Notes under the pieces: generated by a model
What the model saw: the letters and a program-made list of their open reading frames with translations, nothing else
Told to the model about the DNA's origin: nothing
Databases searched by the model: none
Made by a program: the position numbers and the translations under genes
Origin: Sphingobium sp. DEHP117
GTDB lineage: Bacteria > Pseudomonadota > Alphaproteobacteria > Sphingomonadales > Sphingomonadaceae
Length of the DNA: 64,000 bases
Direction: 5' to 3'
Assembly (NCBI RefSeq): GCF_030867385.1
Contig: NZ_JAPFBJ010000002.1
Span: 1,052,003-1,116,002, forward strand
Part shown: piece by piece, positions 39,415 through 48,921 of the stretch
Position numbering within the stretch: the first letter of the stretch is position 1
Layout: every line of letters starts with the position of its first letter

Positions 39415-39753
39415 ATGAAACTAGTCATGGCAATCATCAAGCCGTTCAAGCTGGACGACGTGCGGGACGCTTTGTCCTCACTCGGCGTAGCGGGCATGAC
39501 GGTCAGCGAAGTCAAGGGCTTCGGACGTCAGAAGGGGCAGACCGAGATTTATCGCGGCGCCGAATACAGCACCAACATGGTTCCGAAGATCAAGGTCGAG
39601 GTCGTGTGCGATGACGCGCTCGCTCCGCGCGTGGTCGAGGCCGTTCAGCAGGCCGCGAACAGCGGCGCCATCGGTGATGGCAAGATCTTCGTTCTCGATG
39701 TCGGCGAAGCGGTGCGGATCCGCACCGGCGAAACCGGCGACACCGCGCTGTGA
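39415..39753 (+). CDS. glnK: Nitrogen regulatory PII protein GlnK
   Basis: A 112-residue PII protein. The T-loop has TEIYRGAEYSTNMVPKIK, with the uridylylation tyrosine Y51. VVEAVQQAANSGAIGDGKIF and the C-terminal VRIRTGETGDTAL complete the ATP/2-oxoglutarate site. Cotranscription with amtB, which begins 15 bases downstream, marks it as the AmtB-associated GlnK type. It blocks the ammonium channel when nitrogen is ample. It is driven by the sigma-54 promoter just upstream. Confidence 0.96.
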   Translation: MKLVMAIIKPFKLDDVRDALSSLGVAGMTVSEVKGFGRQKGQTEIYRGAEYSTNMVPKIKVEVVCDDALAPRVVEAVQQAANSGAIGDGKIFVLDVGEAVRIRTGETGDTAL

Positions 39754-39767
39754 TGAAAGGGGAAATA

Positions 39768-41186
39768 ATGAGCATTTCCAGAAAACTCTGCGGTGTGGCC
39801 GGGGCGATGGCCGCCCTTGCCGCCGCGACGCCCGTGTGGGCGCAGGATATGGTGAAAAATCCTACCGTCGAACAGATGGCGACGATGATGAACAAGGGCG
39901 ACATCGCGTGGATGCTCGTCTCGGCCGCCCTCGTGCTGATGATGTCGATTCCCGGCCTCGCACTGTTTTACGGCGGCCTCGTGCGTACCAAGAACATGCT
40001 GTCCGTGCTGATGCAGGTGTTCATGATCGTTTCGGTCGCTGGCATTCTCTGGTGCCTCTATGGCTATTCGATGGCTTTCACCAGCGGTGGGGACAACCAC
40101 TTCTTCGGTGGTTTCTCCAAGGCGTTCCTCACCGGTGTGACCAGCGGCACCTACGCCGCAACATTCAGCAACAATCTCTATTTGCCTGAACTGGTGTTCG
40201 TTGTCTTCCAGATGACCTTCGCGATGATTACCCCCGCGCTGATCGTCGGCGCATTTGCCGAGCGCATCAAGTTCTCGGCGCTGATCGTGTTCGTCATCGC
40301 CTGGTCGACGATCGTCTATTATCCCATCGCGCACATGGTGTGGTACTGGGCCGGACCAGACTTCCTGGCCGACGCGCCGACCGATTACGGTTTTCTCTGG
40401 GGCATGGGCGCTCTGGACTTCGCCGGCGGCACCGTGGTTCACATCAATGCGGGTGTTGCCGGGCTTATCGGCTGCCTCATGGTCGGCAAGCGCATCGGCT
40501 TCCCCAAGGAAGCGATGGCTCCGCACTCGCTGACCATGACCATGATTGGTGCCTCGCTGCTGTGGGTCGGCTGGTTCGGTTTCAACGCCGGTTCCAACCT
40601 GGAAGCCAATGGCGTGACCGCAGTTGCGTTCATCAACACCATGGTCGCCACCTGTGCGGCGGCGGTCTCCTGGGCGCTTATCGAGCAGGTTCATCACGGC
40701 AAGGCCTCCATGCTGGGTGCCGCAACGGGTGCGGTGGCCGGTCTGGTCGCCATCACCCCGGCTTCGGGCTTCGCAGCGCCGATGACTTCGATCCTGCTGG
40801 GCTTCGTCGTTTCGCCGATCTGCTATCTCTTCGTCACCAAGGTGAAGAGCATGTTCGGTTATGACGATAGCCTCGACGTGTTCGGCGTGCACTGCATCGG
40901 CGGTATCGTAGGCGCGATCGCCACCGGCATCGTCGCCGATCCGGCGCTGGGCGGTCAGGGCTTCTTCGACTACACCCAGTTCCCAGCCGCTGTCGGCGTC
41001 TATGACATGGGTGCGCAGGTCATCACGCAGATCAAGGCAGTGGTGGTCACGATCCTGTGGTCCGGTATCGGCTCCGCAGTGCTCTACTTCGTCATCGACA
41101 AGACCATCGGTCTGCGTCCGAGCGCCGATGCCGAGCAGCAGGGCCTGGACCTCACCAGCCACGGCGAGCGCGCCTACAACATGTAA
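39768..41186 (+). CDS. amtB: Ammonium transporter AmtB
   Basis: 472 residues with an N-terminal signal peptide (cleavage after PVWA) and 11 membrane segments. The Amt signature appears as DFAGGTVVHINAGVAGLIGC (first pore His), and the second pore His lies in DVFGVHCIGGIVGAIATG. Phe and Trp of the periplasmic recruitment site are in the first third. ATG 39768 is preceded by GGGGAAA; a longer frame from 39750 overlaps glnK. GlnK from the same operon plugs its cytoplasmic pores. Confidence 0.96.
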   Translation: MSISRKLCGVAGAMAALAAATPVWAQDMVKNPTVEQMATMMNKGDIAWMLVSAALVLMMSIPGLALFYGGLVRTKNMLSVLMQVFMIVSVAGILWCLYGYSMAFTSGGDNHFFGGFSKAFLTGVTSGTYAATFSNNLYLPELVFVVFQMTFAMITPALIVGAFAERIKFSALIVFVIAWSTIVYYPIAHMVWYWAGPDFLADAPTDYGFLWGMGALDFAGGTVVHINAGVAGLIGCLMVGKRIGFPKEAMAPHSLTMTMIGASLLWVGWFGFNAGSNLEANGVTAVAFINTMVATCAAAVSWALIEQVHHGKASMLGAATGAVAGLVAITPASGFAAPMTSILLGFVVSPICYLFVTKVKSMFGYDDSLDVFGVHCIGGIVGAIATGIVADPALGGQGFFDYTQFPAAVGVYDMGAQVITQIKAVVVTILWSGIGSAVLYFVIDKTIGLRPSADAEQQGLDLTSHGERAYNM

Positions 41187-41195
41187 GAATTGGCA

Positions 41196-41227
41196 GGGCG
41201 GCGCGGGGGAAACCTCAAGCGCCGCCC
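41196..41227 (+). terminator. GC-rich hairpin after amtB
   Basis: GGGCGGCGC (41196-41204) is exactly inverted at 41219-41227 with a 14-base loop, ten bases after the amtB stop. There is no T-run, so it may be a Rho-dependent or RNA-stabilising hairpin. Confidence 0.5.
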
Positions 41228-41346
41228 GCCTCGGTTATCTGGCCATTTTCCGAGCCAGAGGCTTCGCCTCCTCGAAAATGGCTGAACGATGTTCCTCCTG
41301 CGAACACACCTGGGGCCGGTGCAGCAATGTACCGGCCCGATTTTGT

Positions 41347-41784
41347 TTACTTGGGGGCGGCGGCCAATGTGTCCATGATCTGGCGGACAGGCGAGAGGTC
41401 GTAGCCCGCCGCCGAGGCGACGTCGGCGAGCTGATCGGGATCCTCGCCCGCGCGGGCGCGGGACAGCGCCCAAAGCAGGGTGGAGCGGGTGCCGGAGCGG
41501 CAATAGGCGAGCAATTTGCCGCCCGTGCTGAGCTGGCCCAGTGCCTCGTCCATCCCGTCAAGCTGCCAGGGGGCAAAGCCGCTATGGTTCACTGGCACGG
41601 CGGCATAGCCGATGCCCGCAGCCTCCGCAGCGCGTGCGACTTCATCTCCGGGCGTCTGATCGGGCGACTCTCCCTCGGGCCGGTTGTTGAGGATGAAGCT
41701 GACGCCCATGCTCTTCGCCAGTGCCACGTCCTCCACGCTGATTTGCGGCGATACGAGGACTGTCTCGGTGAGCTGGCGGAACAT
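41347..41784 (-). CDS. DUF442/TIGR01244-family phosphatase-like protein
   Basis: A 145-residue protein with the cysteine phosphatase loop YCRSGTRS (Cys, five residues, Arg). The start is FRQLTETVLVSPQISVEDVALAKSMG, and FILNNRPEGESPDQ lies near residue 33. The family is the beta-lactamase-hydrolase-like phosphatase fold; in some bacteria it is fused to persulfide dioxygenase or linked to sulfide detoxification. No such partner is adjacent here. It lies 49 bases after the ABC exporter stop-start gap, on the same strand. Confidence 0.87.
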   Translation of the reverse strand: MFRQLTETVLVSPQISVEDVALAKSMGVSFILNNRPEGESPDQTPGDEVARAAEAAGIGYAAVPVNHSGFAPWQLDGMDEALGQLSTGGKLLAYCRSGTRSTLLWALSRARAGEDPDQLADVASAAGYDLSPVRQIMDTLAAAPK

Positions 41785-41833
41785 GACTTATCTCCTTTGC
41801 GAGCCGCCTTTCATAGGCTGTGCGTGCGCAAGT

Positions 41834-43663
41834 TCAAGCGTCGAGCGGTTCCGGCGTGTCGTCCCCATCACGCTCCTGTGCCTGTTGCGTCCACATTTGG
41901 GCATAGAGGCCGCCCCGCGCGACCAGAGCGCCATGGGTGCCACGTTCCGCTATACGGCCCTGATCGAGCACGATGATCTCGTCGGCATCGATCACGGTAG
42001 AGAGGCGGTGCGCGACGATGATCGTGGTGCGCATCTGCGCCATATCACGCAGCACTTGCTGGATCGAGGCTTCGGTGCGGCTGTCTAGCGCGCTGGTGGC
42101 TTCGTCGAGGATCAGAATCGGCGGATCCTTCACCAGCGTGCGCGCGATAGCGACGCGCTGTTTCTCCCCACCGGACAGCTTCAGGCCGCGTTCGCCGACG
42201 CGCGTGTCATACCCTTTGGGCAAAGACACAATGAAATCATGGATAGCCGCGCCGCGCGCCGCCGCCTCGATCTCTGACTGGGATGCGCCTTCTCGGCCAT
42301 AGGCGATATTATACCCGATCGTGTCGTTGAACAGCACCATATCCTGCGGCACGATGCCGATCTGCGCACGCAGCGAGGCCTGCGTCACCCGAGCGATGTC
42401 CTGGCCGTCGATAAGGATTCGTCCGGCCTGCACATCATAGAAGCGATAGAGCAGGCGAGCGATTGTCGATTTGCCCGCGCCGGTCGGGCCGACGATGGCG
42501 AGCGTATGCCCGGGAGGGATTGTCAGGCTAAGGCCATGCAATATCTCCCGGTCGGCGTCGTACCCGAACCGCACATCTTCGAACTGCACATGGCCGGTAC
42601 GAACCTGAAGCGGCTGGGCGCCGGGTGCGTCCTTTATCTCCGCCGGCGTGTCCACCAGTGCGAACATCGCCTCCATATCGATCACACCCTGGCGGATCGT
42701 GCGATAGACCATGCCGAGCATGTCCAGCGGCCTGAACAGCTGAGCCAGCAGCGTATTCACCAGCACGACATCGCCGGTGGTGAACTGCCCCCGGCTCCAG
42801 CCCCACACCGTGTAGCCCATCGCACCCGCCATCATCAGGTTGGTGATCAGCGACTGGCCAATGTTGAGCGCGGCGAGGCTGTTTTCGGATTTGACGGCCG
42901 CGCGCGCATAGCTCTGCATCGCATCGGCGTAGCGCCTCGCCTCCCGGTCCTCGGCGCTGAAATATTTTACCGTTTCGAAGTTCAGCAGGCTGTCCACCGC
43001 ATGCGCCATAGCCCCGGTGTCGAGGTCCACCATGTCGCGGCGAAGCTGGTTGCGCCATTCCGTGACGGTGCGGGTGAACCAGATATAGAGCGCGACCATC
43101 ATCAGTGTCGCAACGACCAGACCCGCGCCGAATTTCGCGAAGAAGATGATGCAGACGGCTGTCAGTTCGATGATCGTCGGCGCTATGTTGAACAGCAGGA
43201 AATAGAGCATCGTGTCGATGCTTTTGGTACCGCGCTCGATAACCTTGGTGACCGCACCTGTCTTGCGGTTGAGATGAAAACGCAGCGAAAGGCGGTGGAG
43301 GTGCACGAACACATGTTCGGCCAGCCTGCGCGTCGCCTCCTGACCCACACGTTCGAATGTGACGTTGCGCAGATTGTCGAATAGCACGCCGCCAAAACGC
43401 GCTCCAGCATAAGCGCAGACCAGCGCGACGGCGAGCATGGCGCCGCTCTGCAGGCCGGGGGCCATCCGGTCGATCACCCCCTTGTAGGCGAAGGGCATCA
43501 CGAGCGTGACCGCCTTGCTGGCGAGCACCAGCAGCATGGCGATGACCACGCGCGCGCGCAGCGCGGGCGCGTCTGCGGGCCAGAGATAAGGCAGGAAGCG
43601 CCTCAGCGTAGCCCAGAGGGGCGGGGTGGGCGCATCTGGGGCGGCGGGAGTATCGGGTGGCAT
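41834..43663 (-). CDS. Atm1-type ABC exporter (ATP-binding and permease)
   Basis: 609 residues in a half-transporter layout. Six membrane segments (about 40-310) carry ATM1 marks: RHLNRKTG-like FHLNRKTGAVTKVIERGTKS and NFETVKYFSAEDRE. The ATPase domain has Walker A VGPTGAGKSTIARLL, Q-loop GIVPQDMVLFNDTI, signature LSGGEKQRVAIARTL and Walker B PPILILDEATSALD. The structurally known Novosphingobium Atm1 exports glutathione conjugates and metal-glutathione complexes; the same role is likely. ATG 43663 is preferred over TTG 43699. Confidence 0.92.
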   Translation of the reverse strand: MPPDTPAAPDAPTPPLWATLRRFLPYLWPADAPALRARVVIAMLLVLASKAVTLVMPFAYKGVIDRMAPGLQSGAMLAVALVCAYAGARFGGVLFDNLRNVTFERVGQEATRRLAEHVFVHLHRLSLRFHLNRKTGAVTKVIERGTKSIDTMLYFLLFNIAPTIIELTAVCIIFFAKFGAGLVVATLMMVALYIWFTRTVTEWRNQLRRDMVDLDTGAMAHAVDSLLNFETVKYFSAEDREARRYADAMQSYARAAVKSENSLAALNIGQSLITNLMMAGAMGYTVWGWSRGQFTTGDVVLVNTLLAQLFRPLDMLGMVYRTIRQGVIDMEAMFALVDTPAEIKDAPGAQPLQVRTGHVQFEDVRFGYDADREILHGLSLTIPPGHTLAIVGPTGAGKSTIARLLYRFYDVQAGRILIDGQDIARVTQASLRAQIGIVPQDMVLFNDTIGYNIAYGREGASQSEIEAAARGAAIHDFIVSLPKGYDTRVGERGLKLSGGEKQRVAIARTLVKDPPILILDEATSALDSRTEASIQQVLRDMAQMRTTIIVAHRLSTVIDADEIIVLDQGRIAERGTHGALVARGGLYAQMWTQQAQERDGDDTPEPLDA

Positions 43664-43927
43664 CGGTGGCCATTTAGGCGCTGGAACGATGAATGCCAAG
43701 CCAGCGGTTCGCCCGGACCGGACATGGCTGCTGTGGGGTTCACCATATCCGGCCCAGGCAGGCAGCCGAGGCCGCCCAGCGACTCAGCCCCCGAGTGGGG
43801 TTGGAGGCTGCGCCGTGGGCCATTCGATGTCATGCCAGCGAGTTTGCCGCAAGACTGAAAATTACAAAAAAAGCAATTATTTTAGTTAATTACCATGACG
43901 CGTCAGTACTACTGCACCGACGGCAAG

Positions 43928-44773
43928 TTAATCCCGCAATAGATCGTTGATTGCGGTTTTTGCCCGAGTCTGGGCGTCGACGCGCTTGACGATGACGGCA
44001 CAGGCGAGATTTGGCCCCTCACTTCCGTCGGGCAAGGGCTTGCCAGGCAGGGAACCAGGAACCACGACTGCATAGGGCGGAACCTCTCCAACGAAGACCT
44101 CGCCCGTGGTCCGGTCGACGATCTTGGTGGTGGCGGAAAGGAATACGCCCATCGCAAGCACGGCTCCACGCCCCACACGCACGCCCTCCACCACTTCGGA
44201 CCGCGCGCCGATGAAGCAGTCGTCCTCGATGATCACGGGATCGGCCTGAAGTGGTTCGAGCACGCCGCCGATGCCTACGCCGCCTGAGAGGTGAACATTC
44301 TTGCCTATCTGCGCGCAGCTGCCGACCGTAACCCAGGTGTCGACCATCGTACCTTCATCCACAAAAGCGCCGATGTTGACGAAGCTGGGCATCAGAATCA
44401 CATTCTTCGCAATATGTGCCCCCGCGCGTGCGACGCTGCCCGGCACAGCGCGAAAGCCTGCCGCGCGATACTCAGCCTCGCCCCAGCCTGCGAACTTGCT
44501 CGGCACCTTGTCCCACCAGAAGCTGGCGCCCGGCCCACCGGGGATCAACTGGTTGTCGTTGAGTCGAAACGACAGCAGCACCGCCTTCTTGGCCCATTGG
44601 TTGACCTGCCATCCGCCGCCCTTCGGCTCGGCCACGCGGATCTGACCGGCATCGAGCAAGGATAGCGCGCGTTCCACGGCCGAGCGCACCTCGCCGGTGG
44701 TGGCTGTAGAGATGTTGGCGCGGTCTTCCCACGCGGCGTCTAGCGTGGCGATCAGGTTTGCATGGTCATTCAT
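43928..44773 (-). CDS. dapD: 2,3,4,5-tetrahydropyridine-2,6-dicarboxylate N-succinyltransferase DapD
   Basis: A 281-residue lysine/diaminopimelate enzyme. The helical N-domain is followed by a left-handed beta-helix of hexapeptide repeats from about residue 105 ([20 protein letters not shown], then [15 protein letters not shown]). The active-site [18 protein letters not shown] follows. Length and motifs are normal. It uses succinyl-CoA in the succinylase branch and feeds peptidoglycan synthesis. mtgA lies 73 bases upstream on the same strand. Confidence 0.96.
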   Translation of the reverse strand: MNDHANLIATLDAAWEDRANISTATTGEVRSAVERALSLLDAGQIRVAEPKGGGWQVNQWAKKAVLLSFRLNDNQLIPGGPGASFWWDKVPSKFAGWGEAEYRAAGFRAVPGSVARAGAHIAKNVILMPSFVNIGAFVDEGTMVDTWVTVGSCAQIGKNVHLSGGVGIGGVLEPLQADPVIIEDDCFIGARSEVVEGVRVGRGAVLAMGVFLSATTKIVDRTTGEVFVGEVPPYAVVVPGSLPGKPLPDGSEGPNLACAVIVKRVDAQTRAKTAINDLLRD

Positions 44774-44846
44774 GAAGCTATTCCCCGGATTGGCGTCAGT
44801 CGCCGGGCATATCCCCTATGCTCGCCGCCGACGCAAGAGGGACACT

Positions 44847-45557
44847 TTATTTGAGGCAGCTATCCAGCCCCTGATCACGCACGACACCCACCCTGCGGCT
44901 GATGCTGTTGCCGTAGCGCCGGGTAAAGCCGGAGGGGGCGACCGCCTCGCGCTTTTTTGGCAAAGGCAGCACGGCAGCAATGCGCGCTGCCTCCGCGCGC
45001 GAAAGGGTGCTGGCATCATGGTTGAAATAGCGCATCGCGCCTGCGTTTGCGCCGTAAGTGCCGATGCCCGTCTCCGCGACGTTCAGATAGACTTCCATGA
45101 TTCGGTGCTTGCCCCACAGCGCCTCGATCAACAGAGTGAAGTAGGCCTCAAGCCCTTTTCTGAAGAAACCTCCATTCTGCCAGAGGAACACATTCTTGGC
45201 GGTCTGCTGGCTGATAGTGGAGCCACCGCGAATGCGCCCGCCGCGCGCGTTGTGCTTGAAGGCCTTTTCGATCGCCTCGGCGTCAAAGCCATGATGGAGG
45301 CAGAACTTGCTGTCTTCCGCGGCTATCGCGGCCCGCGCCATGTCCGGGTCCATGTCGTCGAGGCTCATCCAGTCTTTGGTGATGCCGTTCTTGTCGAACA
45401 GCATGGTCAGCGTCACCGGCGGCGGCACGAAGCGGTAGATCACCACCATCACCACCGAGAGGATGAGGAACCCGCCGATGATCCGCACCGGCCAGCGAAT
45501 GAGATCGCGCAGCGACAAGGTGGAACGGGTTTTTGCGATAGTCCGGTTACGAGCCAT
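44847..45557 (-). CDS. mtgA: Monofunctional biosynthetic peptidoglycan transglycosylase MtgA
   Basis: A 236-residue GT51 glycosyltransferase with one N-terminal membrane anchor (about 23-45). Catalytic-motif pieces are AIAAEDSKFCLHHGFD (the catalytic Glu) and GGSTISQQTAKNVFLW, then KGLEAYFTLLIEALWGKHRI and EVYLNVAETGIGTYG. It polymerises glycan strands from lipid II without a transpeptidase. It lies between the adenosine-kinase-like gene and dapD on the same strand. Confidence 0.95.
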   Translation of the reverse strand: MARNRTIAKTRSTLSLRDLIRWPVRIIGGFLILSVVMVVIYRFVPPPVTLTMLFDKNGITKDWMSLDDMDPDMARAAIAAEDSKFCLHHGFDAEAIEKAFKHNARGGRIRGGSTISQQTAKNVFLWQNGGFFRKGLEAYFTLLIEALWGKHRIMEVYLNVAETGIGTYGANAGAMRYFNHDASTLSRAEAARIAAVLPLPKKREAVAPSGFTRRYGNSISRRVGVVRDQGLDSCLK

Positions 45558-45584
45558 GACGGAAGGAATAAACTCACCCGGGCG

Positions 45585-46580
45585 TTATAGTCCAGATGTC
45601 GCGCGCAGCTCCCTGAGATCCGCCTCCGGGCGCGCTCCATAATGGGAGATAATTTCCGCCGCGCACAGCGCGCCGAGGCTGAGGCAGGCGGTGAGATCCT
45701 GCCCCTCGACCAAACCCGCGAGGAAGCCGGCGGCGAACAGATCGCCCGCGCCGGTGGTGTCGATCACTTCCTCGACCGGCGCGGCGGGAACCGCATAGCG
45801 TTGCCCGCCCGCCACAGCTATCGCGCCCTGCTCGCTACGCGTTGACACCAGCACCGGCACCTTGGGCGCTATCGCCGCCACGGCCTGCTCGAAATCCTGG
45901 ACCTGGGCCAGCGCCTGAATTTCCGCTTCGTTTGAGAAAAGAATGTCAATCACTCCGCCGTCGATCAGCGCCATGAAGTCTGCGCGGTGCCGCTCGATCA
46001 CAAAGCCATCTGACAGAGTGAAGGCAACCTTGCGCCCCGCCGCCCGCGCCAGCTCTATCGCGCTGCGCATCGCCTTGCGCGGCTCTTCCGGATCCCAGAG
46101 ATAGCCTTCGAGATAAAGGATGCCCGCGCCACGGATCATCTCGGGATCGAGCGCGCTGGCGGGCAGATGCTGGGATGCGCCGAGGAAGGTATTCATCGTC
46201 CGCTGCGCATCTGGCGTCACCATCACGAGGCAGCGCGCGGTTGGCATGCCTCCGCCTGACGCTGGCGTGTGATAGTCAACCCCCAGCGCCTTGATGTCAT
46301 GCGCGAAGATCTTGCCGAGCTGGTCGTCTGCCACCTGCCCGATAAAGCCGCAGGCCTTGCCCAGCGCGGCGAGGCCCGCCAGCGTATTGGCCGCCGAACC
46401 GCCGCTCGTCTCGCGGCCTGCGCCCATCTCGGCATACAGGAAATCGGCCGTTTCCGCGTCGATCAGCTGCATGCCGCCCTTGGGCAGCGCGTGGAGAGCG
46501 AGGAAGGCATCGTCGCTCGGCGCGATCACGTCGACGATCGCATTGCCAATGGCGACGACATCATACTGGGGCTGGGTCAA
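45585..46580 (-). CDS. PfkB-family adenosine-kinase-like sugar kinase
   Basis: About 331 residues. The N-terminal YDVVAIGNAIVDVIAPSDDA, GGSAANTLAGLAALGKACGF and the catalytic anion-hole motif DTTGAGDLFAAGFLAGLVEG place it in the ribokinase/PfkB family. The full length and order resemble alphaproteobacterial adenosine kinases. The frame is open to 46841, but homology starts at TTG 46580; everything upstream belongs to the island border. It is the last chromosomal gene before the mobile region, so its normal promoter may have been displaced. Confidence 0.88.
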   Translation of the reverse strand: MTQPQYDVVAIGNAIVDVIAPSDDAFLALHALPKGGMQLIDAETADFLYAEMGAGRETSGGSAANTLAGLAALGKACGFIGQVADDQLGKIFAHDIKALGVDYHTPASGGGMPTARCLVMVTPDAQRTMNTFLGASQHLPASALDPEMIRGAGILYLEGYLWDPEEPRKAMRSAIELARAAGRKVAFTLSDGFVIERHRADFMALIDGGVIDILFSNEAEIQALAQVQDFEQAVAAIAPKVPVLVSTRSEQGAIAVAGGQRYAVPAAPVEEVIDTTGAGDLFAAGFLAGLVEGQDLTACLSLGALCAAEIISHYGARPEADLRELRATSGL

Positions 46581-46690
46581 GCAGGGTTCCTTGGCGGCTG
46601 GCGGTAAACACTTTTTGGCGCACCCGAGAGGAGTGCCTTCGAACGAATTATTCGAAATTTTAGCCCAATGGAATGATATTCTCAAAACTA

Positions 46691-46704
46691 CGTCCCTAGG
46701 GACG
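46691..46704. promoter_or_regulatory. 14-bp palindrome in the mobC leader, candidate oriT hairpin
   Basis: CGTCCCTAGGGACG is a perfect palindrome, followed by GGAGTGCCCTCC. TTCGAA repeats flank an AT-rich stretch at 46637-46655. Relaxase-linked oriT sites usually lie directly ahead of mobC, as this does. No experimentally known nick sequence could be matched with certainty. Confidence 0.4.
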
Positions 46705-46807
46705 GGAGTGCCCTCCAACAGCAACGAGGCGGACATAACACCCCGCCGCAAACAGAAGCCGCGCCAATCCCCCCGATCCAAGCGAGCCTCCCGAATAGGA
46801 AGCTGAC

Positions 46808-47191
46808 ATGGAGAGAGTGCCGCCGACAAAACATATTTCATTCCGCGTTACTTTCGCGGAAGCGGCGCACATAAAGGCGAAGGCGGAAGCGGCAAGTATC
46901 CCGGTATCGGATCATATTCGATCCCGTATGCTAGATGACGAGAATGCAAGGGCAACTCCGCGCCGTCGGAGCAAGAATCCAGTCAAGGATCACAAAGCTC
47001 TGGCCCAAGCCATCGGCCTGCTGGGCCAATCGCGCATATCTTCAAATCTGAACCAGCTCGCCCGTGCGGCGAATACGGGCAGTTTGCCCGTGACGCCGGA
47101 CACGGAAGCCGCGTTGCTGGAAGCTCTGGACGAAATTCACGAAATCCGCCGCCTCCTGATTGCCGCCCTGAACCTTGAGGTCGAGCCGTGA
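46808..47191 (+). CDS. mobC: MobC-like relaxosome accessory protein
   Basis: 127 residues. The N-terminal ISFRVTFAEAAHIKAKAEAA has a ribbon-helix-helix look. The later ISSNLNQLARAANTGSLP is the characteristic MobC motif. It would bind oriT and help the relaxase encoded next; the GTGA overlap with that gene shows they are coupled. Gene order mobC-relaxase is standard for mobilisable plasmids and integrative mobilisable elements. No mating-pair genes are in the window, so transfer would need a helper. Confidence 0.88.
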   Translation: MERVPPTKHISFRVTFAEAAHIKAKAEAASIPVSDHIRSRMLDDENARATPRRRSKNPVKDHKALAQAIGLLGQSRISSNLNQLARAANTGSLPVTPDTEAALLEALDEIHEIRRLLIAALNLEVEP

Positions 47192-48474
47192 TACTCAAGG
47201 CTTCCCAACGCAGCGGCGCGAAACAGCTTGGCCTTCACCTGATGAAGACCGATGAAAACGAACACGTCGAAATCCACGAAGTCAGCGGCTTCGTGTCCGA
47301 CGATCTCATGGCGGCAATGAAGGAAGCCCATGCGCTATCGCTTGGAACGAAGTGCAAGCAGTTCCTGTTTTCCGTGTCGCTCAATCCGCCATCCACCGAG
47401 TCCGTCCGCGCGGAAGTTTTCGAACGAGCGTGCGACGTGATCGAAGAACGGCTGGGCCTGAAAGGCCAGCCGCGCATGATCGTCTTCCACGAGAAGGAAG
47501 GGCGTCGCCATGCCCATGTCGTGTGGTCGCGTATCGACGCGGAAACCATGACGGCAAAGCCGCTGCCATTCTTCAAGCGGACGTTGAACGCCATCGCCAA
47601 AGAACTCTATCTCGAAAACGGTTGGAAGATGCCGGACGGTTTTCGGGATGCGAATCTGCGTGATCCGCGCAATTTCACGCTCGACGAATGGCAGCAGGCC
47701 AAGCGGACGGGCCTTGATGCGCGGGAAGTCAGGGCCACGATACAGGAATGCTGGGAGATGTCGGACAACGGACCCGCATTCGCCAAGGCGCTCGAAGATC
47801 GCGGGCTGTTTCTGGCGCAAGGCGATAGACGCGGCCATGTCGCCGTATCCATTGAAGGCGAGGTCTTTGCCATCGCGCGGATGGTGGATAAGAAATCGAA
47901 AGAGGTCGCGGCAAGGCTCGGCGATCCGAAGTCATTGCGCTCGGTTTCTGATACAGTGCGCTACATTGGCGAAGCAGTTGCACCGCGCCTTTCGCGCTAT
48001 ATTTCCGAGGCCAAGCGTATTGCCCACAATGCGATGAAGCCGCTCAACGAGCGGAAGCAGACCATGAAAAATTCCCACGCGCAAGAGCGGAAGCTGCTCG
48101 CCGAAAAGCAGCGCGAGCGGCACTTGTCGGAACAAAAAGCGCGTTCCGCGCGGGTCCGTGGTGGCGCGAAAGGCGTCTGGGACATTATGACCGGACGCTA
48201 TTTCAAGGTGCGGAAACAGAATGAGATTGAAGCCTTCTTCGGCGTTCAGCGTGACAGGGCACAGCGACACGATCTCGTGCAAGCGCAGTTGAAAGAACGG
48301 CAAGCCCTGCAACGGGAAATTATACGCTTGCGCGAAAGAAGCGCATATCAGGTGTTGGGCTTGTATCGCGATGCAGCCCAATATCGTCGCATGGTGCGTG
48401 AAGGTCAGTTCGAGCGTGACGGTTCGGAACGGGTGCGTCCCGTTACACCACGCGGTCCTGAGCTTGGGCGATAA
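47188..48474 (+). CDS. Relaxase/mobilization nuclease (MOBP/VirD2-like)
   Basis: 428 residues starting with GTG overlapping mobC. The relaxase domain (about 1-260) begins ILKASQRSGAKQLGLHLM. It contains KQFLFSVSLNPPSTESV and the metal-binding histidine motif IVFHEKEGRRHAHVVWSRID (H-x-H). The C-terminal part (280-400) is charged and coiled (ERKLLAEKQRERHLSEQKA). It would nick oriT and pilot the strand. This family is widespread in alphaproteobacterial islands. Confidence 0.9.
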   Translation: MILKASQRSGAKQLGLHLMKTDENEHVEIHEVSGFVSDDLMAAMKEAHALSLGTKCKQFLFSVSLNPPSTESVRAEVFERACDVIEERLGLKGQPRMIVFHEKEGRRHAHVVWSRIDAETMTAKPLPFFKRTLNAIAKELYLENGWKMPDGFRDANLRDPRNFTLDEWQQAKRTGLDAREVRATIQECWEMSDNGPAFAKALEDRGLFLAQGDRRGHVAVSIEGEVFAIARMVDKKSKEVAARLGDPKSLRSVSDTVRYIGEAVAPRLSRYISEAKRIAHNAMKPLNERKQTMKNSHAQERKLLAEKQRERHLSEQKARSARVRGGAKGVWDIMTGRYFKVRKQNEIEAFFGVQRDRAQRHDLVQAQLKERQALQREIIRLRERSAYQVLGLYRDAAQYRRMVREGQFERDGSERVRPVTPRGPELGR

Positions 48475-48734
48475 AGGTCATTGCTTGCTGGCGCGGCAAT
48501 CGACATCGGCTTGGCCATCGCTTCATCATTCTTCTGAATTCTCGTGCTGATTTCCGCCGCCCGCTGGGCGCGGTTGTGATCGGTGTATCTGTCCGATGAT
48601 TGCGATCCGGTGCAAGGCGTTGTCAGCCTTCTCCATTCCATTGCGATTGGGGCAATGCACCCCATTCATGCGGGACTGATTCCTCGTCCTCAACGCGGCC
48701 CATCGGGGGCGGCGCAAAACAACAGGAGGAATCC

Positions 48735-48905
48735 ATGTTCAAAATGACCAAAGGCGATCTGGCGAAGAAATCCGACGCGCAGCTTGCCGCGCTGTTTCAG
48801 CAAACAACGCTCGGCCTTTCAGCCGCCAAGTCGGACCTCGCGACGGTGCAGTCGCTGCTCGCGATGATCCAAGCCGAACGCGCGAACCGTCGTCCATCGC
48901 CATAG
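48735..48905 (+). CDS. Small mobile-element protein of unknown function
   Basis: 56 residues with a strong ribosome site (CAGGAGGA, 48723-48730). The sequence is helical and contains LAALFQQTTLGLSAAKSDLA, which looks like a short coiled coil. Nothing resembles a known domain. The 260 bases between the relaxase and this gene hold no convincing gene. It converges with the next small gene, 16 bases apart, and probably belongs to the mobilisation module. Confidence 0.65.
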   Translation: MFKMTKGDLAKKSDAQLAALFQQTTLGLSAAKSDLATVQSLLAMIQAERANRRPSP

Positions 48906-48921
48906 CGACGATAAAGGAGCG

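Noticed and set aside
48475..48734. Short frames between the relaxase and the 56-residue gene (for example 48405-48665 and 48526-48717, minus strand)
   Set aside because: No ribosome site, no recognisable domain, and overlap with the relaxase end for one of them; support is too weak.
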